DNA from: Hypomesus transpacificus
Lineage: Eukaryota; Chordata; Actinopteri; Osmeriformes; Osmeridae
Direction: 5' to 3'
Assembly: GCF_021917145.1 (NCBI RefSeq)
Contig: NC_061068.1
Coordinates: 9,241,724-9,305,723, forward strand
Length of the DNA: 64,000 bases
Shown: in pieces, positions 44,682-63,412 of the stretch
Numbering within the stretch: position 1 is the stretch's first letter
Layout of the letters: the number at the start of each line of letters is the position of its first letter
The notes under the pieces: model-generated
What the model saw: the letters and a program-made list of their open reading frames with translations, nothing else
The model's database searches: none
Told to the model about the DNA's origin: nothing
Translations under genes and position numbers: made by a program

Positions 44682-45335
44682 AAGCTAAAACACCGTTGAA
44701 TTCGATGCACAGTTTATGACCACATTTCATGCAGAATGTAATGAGGCATTTTGAACGAGGACAGTCAATGTGCAGCTATAGTGCGGGGGCTAACACACGG
44801 CTGAGGAAGTAAACAAGCCCGTCACGATGGCATGGGTCAGTTTACAGGGCCGTATAGCCTATTGAAAGAAATAAAAAGGAATGTGAGCGCAAGGCTTTTT
44901 CTGGAAAAGGACATGTAATTATTTCAGCTATAAAACACGAATTTGTTTTTAACAAGTAGGTTATTTAAAGCTATCCTCTTACTAGCTAGCGTTGCAAACT
45001 ACAATAGCTAGCAAGGCACTCTACATCCAGCGGTTGGTTACATGTTGCGTTTCTATTATACGTAAATGTCATGCAACTTTTGTATTCATTCTTCATTCAT
45101 TCATGTATGCCTTTTTTTATCAATAAACTAATGAGGAAATATTTATGTTGTACGATGAAAATACAACGAAGTTTGGTTCAAACTGATGGCAATTTTGCAA
45201 TGCTCATTCATCGCCCAACATTGGTTAAAATCGAGCTTGCAACCGACAGCTTGCTTAGAAGAGGGGATGTAGGGAGGCGTATTGAATGTGTACAGCAAAG
45301 CCACATGCTTATGTTGTTCTGTGTGTGTTATGGGG

Positions 45336-45338
<3 letters not shown>

Positions 45339-45366
<28 letters not shown>
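45339..45366. repeat. G28 homopolymer tract
   Basis: Twenty-eight consecutive G, preceded by TGGGGATT. Able in principle to form G-quadruplex; length is likely unstable or poorly sequenced. Confidence 0.95.
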
Positions 45367-45370
<4 letters not shown>

Positions 45371-45761
45371 AGGCAGTAATGTTGGTAATGTTGTTGAGAC
45401 GCACTTTTTGTAATTGTTTCTGAAATAGACTTCACATCCTCATAAAAACCAATATATCTAAAGGTTGGACAGTAACATTTTAAAAATCCGATATCTGTGG
45501 GCGTCTCAGGACTGTAATGAATAGGACCAATCATTTTAGTTCGGAAAGGAATGATTGGATAGCATTGACCGAATGCAATGATTGGACGGGATACTTGTCC
45601 GTCTACTTCCCGGCAGTAGTCAGGCAGCGCGTTCATGTGTTTTAGGAGTGATTTTGATGGGAGGGAGTGGAACATTTTAGTTAAAATTCTTTCTAACTCA
45701 AGCCAAAATTGCTATTTCACATAGCTTGCCTTTAGTCCGTGGACCTCAAATTGTTTAAGAG

Positions 45762-45872
45762 AATATATATATAGCTTATATATATATTATATAAGCTATA
45801 TATACAAGTTTATATAGTTATATATATAATATATAGTTATATATCTATATATACAAGCTTATATAGTTACAA
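45762..45872. repeat. AT-rich palindrome cluster
   Basis: About 110 bases of TA-rich sequence with repeated agcttatata / tatataagct and tatagttatata units in both orientations; many local hairpins are possible. Confidence 0.9.
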
Positions 45873-46346
45873 GTTAATGTTTTATTTGAAGTTCTGTCTT
45901 TGTATAAATGAATGCTTATCACAAGTCTAAATCCCATGGACCACCCAAACCCCATAAACACGCTAGTTTGGACTAGGCAAAACCTTAATGTCAGACAAGA
46001 ATGGGTGTTGGACGTTGCAAATGTGTGACATAAAACCGAATAACTATTTGTCTTCTGTGCCACACACACACACAACCACTATTTAATCATTCCAAACTTT
46101 AACCTATTTTTCACCTCTAACGTGAGTTTGATTTTGAAAAACCCCGGCCATTTTCTCAGCACATCATGGTTATTAGTTTGGCCTTTTTAATGTCACAGTT
46201 TGACAAAATGTTATGACATCATTATCATCTGTCAGCATTGTCTGTTTAAAATGTTGCTCACACAGAATTATGAAATAGTTGCCAACGGACTGACATGATA
46301 ATAAGCACGCACCCTGGAGCCTGGCAGTCTAAATTAGTTTGACAAT

Positions 46347-47071
46347 GTCTTTACCAGGCTGTGTTTACGCACTGTTGGTGGTGGTGTAACTTTTAAGGTG
46401 TAGAAGGAATGAACCAAGCTCATGATGTGTTGAGGACGAGTGGCCGTTCTCCCTCTGTGGGCAGTTTGGAGGTGGATAATATATGCATACTGTATCTTAG
46501 CTACAAATGGATCATGATTCAATGTCACCCTGGCATACCTATTTAGTTGTACTGCCATCTTTGCTTGCATTCTTTGGCAAATCAACAGGCTGTGAGATTC
46601 CCCAATAACTACAGTAGAAAGACTAAGCTCAGTTTTTGAACTGGACCATCTCTTTGAATTTAAACCATGGTTATTAATTGTCACCAAACTTCCTGCCCGT
46701 CTGGATGCCTGGCCTGTTATTGTACAGACTAATAGGCCTTCATCCCTGTGTCAAGGCTCTGTGTTGCTAGCACAAGCTTGTTTCCTGAAATGTAGCCTCA
46801 CCTTCTACCTATAAATATGTTGTTATTCTTGTTATTCTAAAATGAACGAGTGTTCTGGACTGGTTGATTTTAAGGATTGGTTGATTTTTTGGAATTTTGA
46901 CAAACCAATAGCATGGAACCTTAACTGAACAATTCATCAGAAGCAACTTGTTTAGAAGGTAGTGAAAGCCACACAAATATTATACAATTATTGATGCAGC
47001 CTAGTGCTGATGGGACCAACCTGATAACAATCCCCGATTGGGGGCAAGTTTAGCTAAATGTTTTGCCCTTT
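46347..47071. repeat. Old tandem duplication, copy 1
   Basis: Starts tctttaccaggctgtgttta; its first 115 bases match 47072-47199, and 46475-46860 matches 48110-48415. Differences are many, so it is old. No coding potential. Confidence 0.75.
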
Positions 47072-48415
47072 GTCTTTACCAGGCTTTGTTTATGCACTGT
47101 TGGCAGTTGTGTAGCTTTTAGCCTATGTAAGGTGTATAAGGGATGAACAAGGCTCATGATGTGTTGAGGAGGAGGGGCCATTCTCCCTCTGTGTGCAGAG
47201 TGTAGTGAGAGAAGGCTGGTCTGAGCTAGGCTGGAAAGGGAGAGGATTAGCCCTGGCAGAGCCTGTATCCCAGAGACTGTGTATCCAATGCAGTAGGCTG
47301 TCCCACAGGACACTCATCTCAATGCATTGCCTAATGCCTAGACTGCAATCTCCCATGGATTATAAATCTCTCTCCCTCTGTTTCTCTCTCAAGTCTCCCC
47401 TTGCCCTATCCCTTCCTTCTTCATTCTGCTGAACAGTCTTGTCACAAAATCACAAGGACAAAATCTTACTTTAACCCACCACCTCTCCTACTTTCTCTTT
47501 TTGAACCCTCTCCACCTGCCTGCCTGCCTACTTCTCTGTCTGTCTCTGTCTGTCCGTCTGTCTGTCTGCTAGCCTCCCTCTATCTGTGTGAAAGTTCAAC
47601 CCCATGCTCTGAATCCCATTAAAGGCTCCAGGGAGAGATTTGTGTGTGTGCTGCATCTATGCGCACTACAGCATGTTTTAGTCTGTGTTTGTTGAGGTAT
47701 TTGTAATATGTGATTGTGTGTGATCAAGAATCTGTTTGTTTGATGAATGTGTGTGTGTGTGAAATTCTCTTGAGCTCTAGGCTTCCATTCAGACCGTTTT
47801 CTTCTCATTTTACAGTGATGTTGAAAACTGAGACCGAACATGGAAATGCAATGTAAACATTTTGTTCATTTCAAATAATAATTTGTTAAATAACTACAAC
47901 CTTTTTATCTGGATGACTGGCAAGGACTGTATGTTGGTATAAAATCACTCTGCTACTACTAATGGGTGTGCCTCTGCTTAAATCAATATTAGTTGAAGGT
48001 CTGCGGGAGAATGGGTGATATTGCCCCAACTGTTACCATGGATGTGCGTCTGTGTGTTAATCTACTTTTGAGGCCTGCACTACAGAATTTTTAACTTAGT
48101 TTTTTGGGAGATATGCATAATGTACCTTAGCTGCAAATGAAACATGATTCATTTGCACACGTGTGCAAGACTAAGCTTAGTTTTTTAACTGGAGCATCTC
48201 TATGACCTCAAACCATGGTTAGTAACTGTCCATTGAGACAAAACTTGTCTATCTAGAGGCCAGGCCTGTTATTGTAAACATTAATAGGCCTAGGCTACAT
48301 CCCTTTGTCCTTATTTACAGTACAGCTCTTTGTTCCTGTTTCCTTTAATATAGTCTCACTTTTGACCTTTAAGTATGCTATTATAAAATGAAAGCATGTC
48401 CTGGATTGCATTTTC
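47072..48415. repeat. Old tandem duplication, copy 2, interrupted
   Basis: Starts tctttaccaggctttgttta directly where copy 1 ends. The match is split by about 0.9 kb (47200-48105) absent from copy 1: either an insertion here or a deletion there. The interrupting part is rich in CT, TCTG and GT simple repeats. No clear terminal repeats bound it. Confidence 0.7.
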
Positions 48416-51350
48416 CTGGCATCATCAGACTAATTTGAAAATGTGTATTAATCTGGAACCTCTCAGTTAATTTTCGATGTCCAAGGGGTGTTATCAACGG
48501 GTGCTGATCAAATGCTGGTCTTAATAATAAGATGGACGCAATTAATAATCTTGATGCAATTGAATAGAATTGGATAGATACAACCGATCAGAGCAACAAA
48601 ACGTCATCTTGGCTCCCTTAGAAAAATGCTTCAACAGCGCTCCACTGTCTGAATGAGAGGGCGGTCTGCCAGAGCACATAACACATCAACTTGCAGATTC
48701 GTCTGGTTCTCTGTCTAGGATTGGATGGCACAGAAACCTAACTAACCAATTTCTCAAGCGGACACGTTTAGCCTTTTCAGACGTAACCTGTTGGAGCTGG
48801 TAGACCAGGTTATCCATGCAGCAAAAGCCGCTGTCTGCCACAAAGACATTATGTTACAAAGTTGACTACAGAAACAGATTTGTAGCTTGTCCTTGTCGTG
48901 CTTCAGACAAGTTGTTCCATACTATCCCTCCCTTCCTCTAAATTCTGTAAATAGTGTTCAGAGGCTGTCTAGATGACGTACATACCGGCAGCCTGTTAAG
49001 ACTGAAGGATTATGATTATGATGAGTAATGCTGAAGACGCATGGGATTCCGACATCTGTCCATCCTATCTACCTGTGAATACAGGTAGTGCATACAGAAT
49101 GCAGGGGAATGTTTTCGGTTTGGGGTGAGAGTCTGAACAATTGCATGTAGGCATGGCGTACGGATGGAAAACAAGGATTGGAAGAGCATGGAAATGAGTA
49201 TGAAGCAGTTAGAAAACAAGAGATTCTGCAGCCTTTAGGAAGCAAGATGTATATGCACTCTATTTTTGTCTTGGGTGTCTAGACAGCATTAATCCACCTT
49301 TGTCATGTTTTGTTTACACTGTCACTGCTCTTGTATAGAGTGGGTAGTCATATGTCAACAAGTACAGTGAAGGAGAGACGGCTAATTACACTTATCTAAG
49401 TGGGTGTGTTTGTGTTCCTTTATAAAAATATACAAAGGAGTACATCAAAATTGTGTAGACTCAGTGTGGGTGTGTGTCATAGTCAGGTTACCTGAGGGTT
49501 TTGGTTGCAGTAAATGTATAAACCACACCAAATTATGAGATTCATTCTGACACACTTGACTAGTAGTCTGGGACAGCCATCTGATGACAATAACATTAGA
49601 AGACAACTGTTGTAAATAAAAACTTAGGTGAACACTACCACCTATTGGAGCAACATTTACATTGCAACTTGTGTACTAGGAACATTTGCTGTCTGATCTA
49701 GTATTAATAATATATGTACTTGTTGGTGCCTTCAACACACTGAATGATATAACAAATTAATTATGAATTCATAATCAAATATGGTCAACTATTTTGTCTA
49801 AACAAAGTACTCCTCTACTGTGTTTCTTTAAAATAGAAGTGCAATACAAAAGAAGGAGTTCTATAAGGTAGGCTGTATAGCTGAATTACCTATTCGCATA
49901 CCTATGGTGCTGAGACAGATAGTGAGGATGAAGAGCAGCTGAGTGATAACTTGAAGAATCATACTGATACAGGAGCCTAGGGCTCTCAGGCAGTGAAGGG
50001 CAATAAGTGAAGGGCAATGAGCAGGATGATAAAGGACTGCAATTTAAGATCAACATTTGGTCATATGCCTACAAAGGTGTACTAGAGTTGTATTGGCCAC
50101 ATGGGGGCGCTGCTTTACTGTCAAGTAATTGTGTTTTGGGGTCATAAGGTGTACGATATCAATATGTATCGTTGAGTCCTTGCTTTGGGCCGATTTCACA
50201 ACTCAAGATTGAATATGTTGTACGCTGAGAGCGTTTAAGGCCATGTAGAACAATAACACATACTAGTAGGCTAGTATTACTACCACTATAGTGTATCTTA
50301 TGTAACTTATTAGCAGTATCAGTATTAAGTATCATTAACCTTAGTCTGATCTTGTGTTGTTCTGTGTACCTGACAATAAAAGACTTGAACTACTTCTGGT
50401 CACTTCTAGTACATGTGACAGAGGCGTAGGTTTCAGTATACATAAACGGCATGCAATTTTCCCACGGAAATTCAAAAATGTTGCATTTGTGTGTACATTT
50501 ACAGTTTTCAAACATTCTTGGGAACTTTTAATCATAGCCTACTTTGACTTGTGTAGATCAGATCCCGTGCAACGAGCACGTCCTAAAGATCAATGTACCA
50601 GACCTTCTATTGGACGGTGCATTTCCTTTCCATATTTCTAATTGGTTACATTTACATCAACATTTGCTGGACATGCGCTGTACATGTGCTGTACATGTGC
50701 TGTACATGGGCAGCGAAAACTGTTTTTCTCTCAAAACACCCCCCCCCCCCCCCCCCCTTCCATCCAAGTTACCCTTGCCTAGCCCCCACGGCCATACTGA
50801 ATTACCGTAGCTAACTAGTTAACGGGCGCAATTCTTCTTGTGAAAGGGGAATTCTTATTCTTTGTAGTTTTGCTGTTGTTGGTTTAATGTTTATTCACCT
50901 GGCAACGTGGCGTTAGTAGCCTAATGCTTAATATGTGTCACTTGTCAATTATCACTTCAAATGGAACGTACAGTGACGCAATACATTCTAAAGCATTTTA
51001 ATGCAATGCTACATTTTCCAATGCACTTTTTGAGCATGTAAGCTGTACCATTATACATTCACATCATAAAATATAGATAACATTATTATTCAATACCTGA
51101 ATATTTCAAAATAGAAATATAAACAATTTATAGATCAATTTTAGCGTTATAGAAACATTTAAATGTCCTTTTTCATCAACTTGTGCGATCAGTTTAGCGC
51201 AATTACGGTAATTATATGCCGATGTTTCTCAGCCGATATGACATCCAAACCCCGCAGCGCCACTGTCTCTTCACTGTTCAGGTTCAGCCCAACAATATCC
51301 TGCTTAACTACCGCTGTCACAAAGAAACGGGACATGGTGCAGCATAAAGG
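48416..51350. other. Non-coding stretch before pfkfb4
   Basis: No supported gene. Simple sequences: three 11-base units catgtgctgta (50672-50704) and a C19 tract (50739-50757). The last few hundred bases should include the pfkfb4 promoter. Confidence 0.5.
50672..50704. repeat. 11-bp tandem repeat (x3) next to a C tract
   Basis: Three head-to-tail units of catg(t/c)gctgta, followed 35 bases later by nineteen C. Confidence 0.9.
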
Positions 51351-57290
<5,940 letters not shown>

Positions 57291-58245
57291 TCCCTGACAA
57301 CACCCAAGATACCTGTGACATCTCTCACCATTGCCACTTTCACTGGAACCACTATCAGCGATCAGTCTTTTTCTATTTTTTTTTCTTCCTCAACGGGATA
57401 GAAAAGTGCGTCCTGTCCTTTTCATTGGACAGTTTTTCTTTAAATTGTAATTGTTTAACACTTTACACCTGCTCCTTCTTTCCTCGGCAATGAATAAATA
57501 GACAACTGGAATCCAGTTCTTTGGTGAATGACCCCACTGTTGGGGTGTGTGTGTTTGTGTAGGTATGGCCATCCCAAGGAGCATCTCCTGATGTAGTGAT
57601 TTTTTTTAACCTTATGACTTAATAAACAAAGTATTATTTTCATAAATGCGTTTTTGCACATAATCATATTAATTCCAACATTGTCTTCATCAATGTAACC
57701 TGGGCTGATTGTCATGTCTTTTCATAACTGAGGTGATCTACCTTCTAACATGTGCTCAACCTTGTTGTTCAATGTATTGTGATAACATGACATTTAATGT
57801 CTAAGAAGCTGTTCTGAATTGTGCAGTTGTCATTGACATGGCCTCTAGTCATCAAAATCAATGCAATCAAGAAAAGGATTGCCTGTCTCTTTATTCATAA
57901 TTTTCCATTTAAAATCATGCTGATTTGGTAACCTGCCTGTTATATGCTTATTTTTTTAAAGATACTTTGTTTCATCTTAATGCACAAATGTTAGAATTTA
58001 CATCCAAATTCAAGAAATAAATATTCCAAGTTGACTCTGGCCTCAGGTGAATGATGAAATGTCCTTGTAATTGTTGATTGGTAGTGCTGTAAACCTAGGC
58101 CCATATGTCCTCTTAAATTTTAATTTTTTAAGTTTCAAAAACATACACAATATTGTCTTAAACAGTAATCAGATTTTGTGGCGTTTGAGTGTGAATGTGC
58201 AGCGCAGCAAAGATGCTCTGCAGACTGTCCCAGCTCACCTCTGAT
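57291..58245. other. pfkfb4 3'UTR and AT-rich spacer
   Basis: AATAAA at 57493-57498, and another at 57621-57626. Beyond that, AT-rich with no gene or recognisable repeat. Confidence 0.55.
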
Positions 58246-58599
58246 CAGGGTCCCTGCGGGGTCTTAAAAAGTCTACAATTCTTAACTTTACAATTGTTTT
58301 ATTTAAGGCCTTAAAATGTCTTAAAACAGCACGATTTTCATCCAAGGTCTTAAATGTCATTTAGTCAGGTCTTTAAAAAGGTTTTACCCTCGTTCGTTTC
58401 CAGAAACGCTGCCTGCAGAAAGTTATTACAAAGTAGCAAGAAAGTATTGTCGTAGCCTACAAAGCGGAGCTCTAGAGTGAACTAAAAAGAGAATCTTCCT
58501 GAGATTAACAAGTGTTTGGCAGAGAGGAGAGAGACGATATTTATGAAACTGAAGTCGAAGTCCCACATGACCACAATGTTAGAATAAACAATTTAAAAT

Positions 58600-58689
58600 G
58601 TGGATGTGAACCCAGGTTGTTGCAGTACTGCCCCAACATGTCTGAAAGAGCATGCACACTAACCCAGTGAGTTAACAGGGGAGCCCTGC
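58600..58689 (-). repeat. tRNA-like segment
   Basis: Minus strand shows taactcactgggttagt (A-box-like) and gggttcacatcc (B-box-like) about 45 bases on. Stems are incomplete; not a functional tRNA. Confidence 0.45.
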
Positions 58690-58779
58690 TTTCTTTTGGT
58701 TTTCTGACACCCCAACTCTGCAGGTTGTTACAACTAGATAATTAAATGTTAAATTTTATGATGAGTGGAGATTGTTATG

Positions 58780-58845
58780 ATCCCTGATAGCTCAGTGGTT
58801 AAGGATGTGGACTACTGTGTGAGGGGGTCTTGTGTTCAAATATTC
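58780..58845 (+). repeat. tRNA-like segment
   Basis: tagctcagtggttaagg is a good A box; gtgttcaaat is a weak B box. Acceptor stem not closed. Confidence 0.5.
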
Positions 58846-58924
58846 TTACAGCATAACATATACTACTTAACTGATATCAGTTAAATGAATTATCAATTGG
58901 TTTGAGTGAAATTTCAACCAGAGT

Positions 58925-58986
58925 GCCATGTTAGGCAGTGGACTCAATGGTACACGTTTACCCACTGAGTCACAGAGGTCTCCTGC
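58925..58986 (-). repeat. tRNA-like segment
   Basis: Minus strand has gtgactcagtgggtaaacg, an A-box-like start, and an otherwise degenerate body. Confidence 0.4.
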
Positions 58987-59184
58987 AAAGTTACGACGAG
59001 ATCGTTTAATTGCCCTTATGACACTACTAAATGCCAATGACTGACTTAATTGAATTAAGATTTTTTCAGAATTACGTTGATTTTAATATTTTTTTGGTAA
59101 TGTGTCATGTAGGTCTTAAATTTCAATCTTTATGGTCTTAAAAAGGTCTTAAATTTGACTTACTGAAACCTGCAGGAACCACTG

Positions 59185-60198
59185 TACCTCCAGTAAGATG
59201 GCACCTCCACTCAGAACCCCACTCCTAACCTCAAAACACACAAGTTTAAGACCTTCATCGAATGATATCAGGACATGTCATGTGAAGCACTTTGAAATAC
59301 GTTGTATTATTGTTTTAAGTCATTCTGGATCATAAAGGGAAGTGTACTGATGTGACATTTTCTGTCTTGTGTACCATTTTGTTGAAGTGAACCAAAATAC
59401 AAATGTTTATTGTAACTAAAATACATTCCTTCTGAAAGTATGTCATGTTTGAGGAGTTTCATGCTTTTGTTCTCTCCAGTTAATATTATATTTGTGTTTA
59501 TGACAGCATACTAGAACCATTGCTGTATCATAACTGATTTGCTTTTGGATTCTGTTTAAACTGCAAAAAAAAATCTTTAACATGCTGTTTGTGGTTACTT
59601 AAATTGAATATTTGCATTAGTTTTTGCAAAAGAGAGGAACCAGAGAACAGAATAAACATACAAACAAGCGATAAAGGGATTTATTTCTCAATTTCAGCGC
59701 TAATCATATTTATTTCCATCAATGATAGGGTCGACTCTGTGTATTAAGACAATAAACATGTGCACCAATTTGTTTAAGGTCTGTTGTAACAAAAACTTTG
59801 CAAAAAAAATGATATATACGTGGTCATATAATATTCATATAAAAAAAAAACATTTAAATTATCAGAAAGAAACTCTTGTTTTCCTGTGCTCGTCAAAATT
59901 GACTGAGGGTTTCATTTTAAGGACCCGCCCTGATTTTATGTTTTGTTCTAAAGGCAGAAATTAAATGAGGCTGTGAATATTCATTATGTACAAACATCAA
60001 TAAATCTGAGCACAGGGAAACATTGATGATGAAGGACAACATCCACATTGGTCAGATGCACTTCATAGATGTCATCACTGTGGTTGGCTTGACAGACTAT
60101 TGCTCCGCCTCTTCCATTTCTGTCCTGTGATGGGCTCCATCCAAGAAACCATGGTGACTTTTGTGATCATGGTGAGGAATGTTTTGGGGGGTTTGTTT
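59185..60198. other. Spacer and presumed arpc4 3'UTR
   Basis: AT-rich. Part is the 3'UTR of arpc4 read on the minus strand. An open frame at 59722-59964 is not supported. Confidence 0.45.
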
Positions 60199-62116
60199 TT
60201 AGAACTGCAAAACAAGGACACGGTCAAATCGTTGTTCAAGATTTGAACAACATGAAAGAAAAGATTTTTGAGAAACCAAAAAACAGACTCACATTTTTGA
60301 GGAACTCCTCTGCGACAATACGGGCCCTGGCATTGACAGACAGCTTCATCTCACTAATCTCCTTGTCAATCTCTTCCATGAAATGAATGACAAAGTCCAC
60401 CAGCTTGTGCTTGTACATTTGTTCAGTGTGGAAGTTGGTTATGAGGAAACTGATGTCGTAACCCTGTGGAACAAAAAGACAAGGGGAGAGAACTGATTGA
60501 AATGGAAGAAGTATGCAAATGGAGAAAGTATGCAAATAAGATATTTTATAATTCTGTATCTCACCTCCACTGGTTTCCTCCTCAGGATGAAGAAGTTCTC
60601 TGCCCTCATCATCATGAAGCGCATGAACTTATGACAGAGGATCTTCTCAATCTCATCCGCCTGAATGGACACAAATCACAAGACCAGCATTTTCATCATA
60701 AGATAATTACATGACAGAGCCATGGTAAACTTTAAATCTCTGTAAATAACGAATCATAAGTTTTAACAATGCATCTGGCCAAGTATAGCCAAGAGATCAT
60801 TTGAGTGTTTTACAGTCTACACTGGTGAGGAAGAAAGAGGTAGTGAGAGCTTCCTGACCTGCTTAACAGAGATGCTGACTCGGACTGAGTTGATAGAGCC
60901 CTCGATCAGCACCTTCTCCTTCTCATTACGACTAATAATGACAGGCTGAAGAAGCAACTCTTTACTGCTCCTGTGAGTGTACAGCAAAAACAACATTAAT
61001 TATGAATGTGATGTGTACACGATCACAAAGTATATCAGCTCAATACAGCCCCTTGAGAAAGGTACAGTCCCACCCACCTATAATGTAGAAAGAGACACTT
61101 ACCGAACCTCCACCTCTGGCTTGTTGTGGCGCTCTACCACCTGAGAGGAGAAGTTCTCCAGACAGAGGGCAGCCTGCAGTGTGGCACGCACAGCGTTGAG
61201 GTATGGGCGCAGAGTCGCTGTCTGAGAGAAGAGAGACAATTTCAATAGAAAACAGATTACGTATAAAGGTTTAAAAGGAATAATATAGATGGCCAGCCAC
61301 AGTAAGCTACCTCCCTTAAAATGTTAACCTCCTCCACACTATCCTACTCTAGCCAATAAGCCCTCTACACTAAAACAGGTCTAAACATGCCGGTAGGATT
61401 CTTAGCACTGAGGAATTTCCTCAGTGTCTCATCCAAAAGCTGCAGACTGAACATAGCGAATTCCAAAACGACATCACAGGAAAAATATTTTATCAAAAGC
61501 GTTAAACAACACACATTAAATAAATAAATGCATAAAAGCACATAACACAATATGGCAGTGCAAGTAAACTCACACATTAATCTACCAGAGACTAAGCTGT
61601 AATTGCATTTTATCTATCGTGAGTTTGTCAAACGTCATTAGAATAAAGTTATATTTGGCAGTAACTTGTAAAGTGAGGTCAAAACCAGCTGTGCAACTCT
61701 CATCCCTTCATGAGAGACATGACAGCTGGCTACCTAGCTAATTCATCTGATTTAGAAAAGATACGTTTATAAGGAAAGTACACAGCTAGCTACCCAGTCA
61801 GTCCACGGCACACTTGTGTTATACGTTACCTTCTCTTATACACTATTAAATATACATGACCGTGATTTTAGATGGCAAGCTGACGTTATGATTTACGTCG
61901 CTCGCTAGATAGCTACAGTACTGTAGCTAGCTACTGACTGCAAAAAAATGCCAGCAACTAGGCTTACCCGCTGCTAATCTAGAAAGGCAACATTAGCTTG
62001 CTACCTCAACTTTCTTAACATCGGGTACATAAAGTGTAAGTCAAATACATTTCTCATCGTGTGATGTGGTATCTTATCCTTACTTGCACGACATAAACCT
62101 TTGATTATCTTACCAT
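60199..62116 (-). CDS. arpc4: Actin-related protein 2/3 complex subunit 4
   Basis: Structural core subunit (p20) of the Arp2/3 complex that nucleates branched actin. Minus-strand exons: 62116-62114 (only ATG), 61221-61103, 60970-60859, 60660-60565, 60463-60293, 60204-60199 (Phe and stop). They total 507 bases, 168 residues, exactly the human length. Sequence [79 protein letters not shown] and EEFLKNF is nearly the human one. A start codon alone in exon 1 and a two-codon last exon are unusual but keep frame and GT-AG borders. Confidence 0.97.
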
Positions 62117-63412
62117 TGCTCTGTATGTGCAGGACCAGAAGACGGAAGTGCTCTCGCCAGGTCTCTTCCGCGAGCCTGTGCTCGCAGTGGGATATACCAC
62201 TTAAATTCCTCATAGGGGAACATAATTGAGGGTGGAAATGTGATTGATCCATTGCTACATACTTATATAGGCTATTTGTTTTCTTGCATTTTTCTATTGT
62301 ATTGTAGTAATTGTATACGTATTTTACACAATTAATACATTGTTCACATTGTTTAATATTTGGCTCAACCATATGTAACATTTCTGTCGGACAAAGCATT
62401 AAAGTAAACAATGTGGTGTACTTTTTCTACGATTCTTTTGCGTTTTAAAAATAGATACAATGCAATACATACTCTTATGTCTGTATGTGCATTTTAACTG
62501 TTTTCAGTCAACGATTATCAGATATATCTTAAATGAATGAATCGTGAGTTACAAATGTTTTCTTCCTTATAAGGTAAAAGGACTTCTCCATTTCAGTTCT
62601 ATTGGGGGGTGTTGGTAAAGGTGTTCAATTCCTACCATTTCATTGAATTCATTTTTCATAAAGACGTCGCTTATAAGATGTATTGCACCGACTCATTTCA
62701 TTAAAACCATTTTCATCTGGGTATTTTCATTCAATTGGGACATATGTTGGAATGTTCCAATCCGGTGTTGGCAGGACTGTTTTAGATGTCTAATAGTTTT
62801 CATTTCAGGGTTTTGTCTGAGAATCGTATAGATGCAATGAAGAACTATATAGCCTACCAGTAGATGTAATATTGAGTCGTATGTTATCAAAGCAAGACAT
62901 CTATACGTTTTTTTTCAATGGTTATTTCCTAACTACCGTCTGTTGAAAATAATTTGAGTCATTAAAACCATCCTTTTAGATTGCAATTTATTTACAGAGA
63001 ATTTAACTGCTTGAGGCAACAAAGGCTACATGCCTACATTACACATACAAACATTTTAAACGAAACATAAGTTCCAGATAATGCCGTCTTTTATTTTTTA
63101 CTTTAGTTACAGTAATTCAGCAAGCCTCGTCAACTAGTGTATTTCCGACAACTGGGGGCGTTGCCCACAATTCAAATCTGGACTGGGCGGTTTGACTCAT
63201 CGATGCCCCGTCGTAAATGTTTTCACAATTGTTTACACATCATACCATAATTTGCTGAAGATATAAAAAATAATATAAATGAAAATGTTGGCCAAACCTA
63301 ACATTTGGGCCACACTTGGATGCGAATAAAAAAGTCCAATCATCGTTTAAACCACAACATGTACAAAAATAAATGAAGTCTTTTTTCCGGTGTTGGGTTG
63401 GGTACTAGTATA
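62117..63412. other. Spacer between arpc4 and h1-10
   Basis: arpc4 promoter side just above 62117, then AT-rich sequence without a supported gene. On the minus strand AATAAA at 63095-63090 could end the h1-10 transcript. No histone 3' stem-loop was found, in keeping with a polyadenylated linker-histone gene. Confidence 0.5.

Larger units (their letters stand above)
44700..46346. other. Non-coding stretch with simple repeats
   Basis: No gene supported. Holds a G28 tract (45339-45366) and an AT palindrome cluster (45762-45872). Confidence 0.55.
58246..59184. mobile_element. hAT-like element carrying three tRNA-like segments
   Basis: The left end cagggtccctgcgggg and the right end cctgcaggaaccactg are imperfect inverted repeats. 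Inside each end runs a set of gtcttaaa units, the usual look of a common fish hAT-like family. The 8-bp target duplication is not clear, so the element is old or its limits are slightly off. There is no transposase frame. Three tRNA-like stretches lie inside (58600-58689 minus, 58780-58845 plus, 58925-58986 minus). Confidence 0.65.

Noticed and set aside
57369-57715. Open frames in the pfkfb4 3'UTR
   Set aside because: AT-rich, no family match, located after a clear stop and around polyadenylation signals.
58780-58845. True tRNA gene
   Set aside because: A box is good but the B box is weak and the acceptor stem does not close; it sits inside a repeat.
63090-63412. Histone 3' stem-loop downstream of h1-10
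   Set aside because: No matching hairpin seen; H1.10 genes are polyadenylated and AATAAA is present on the minus strand.
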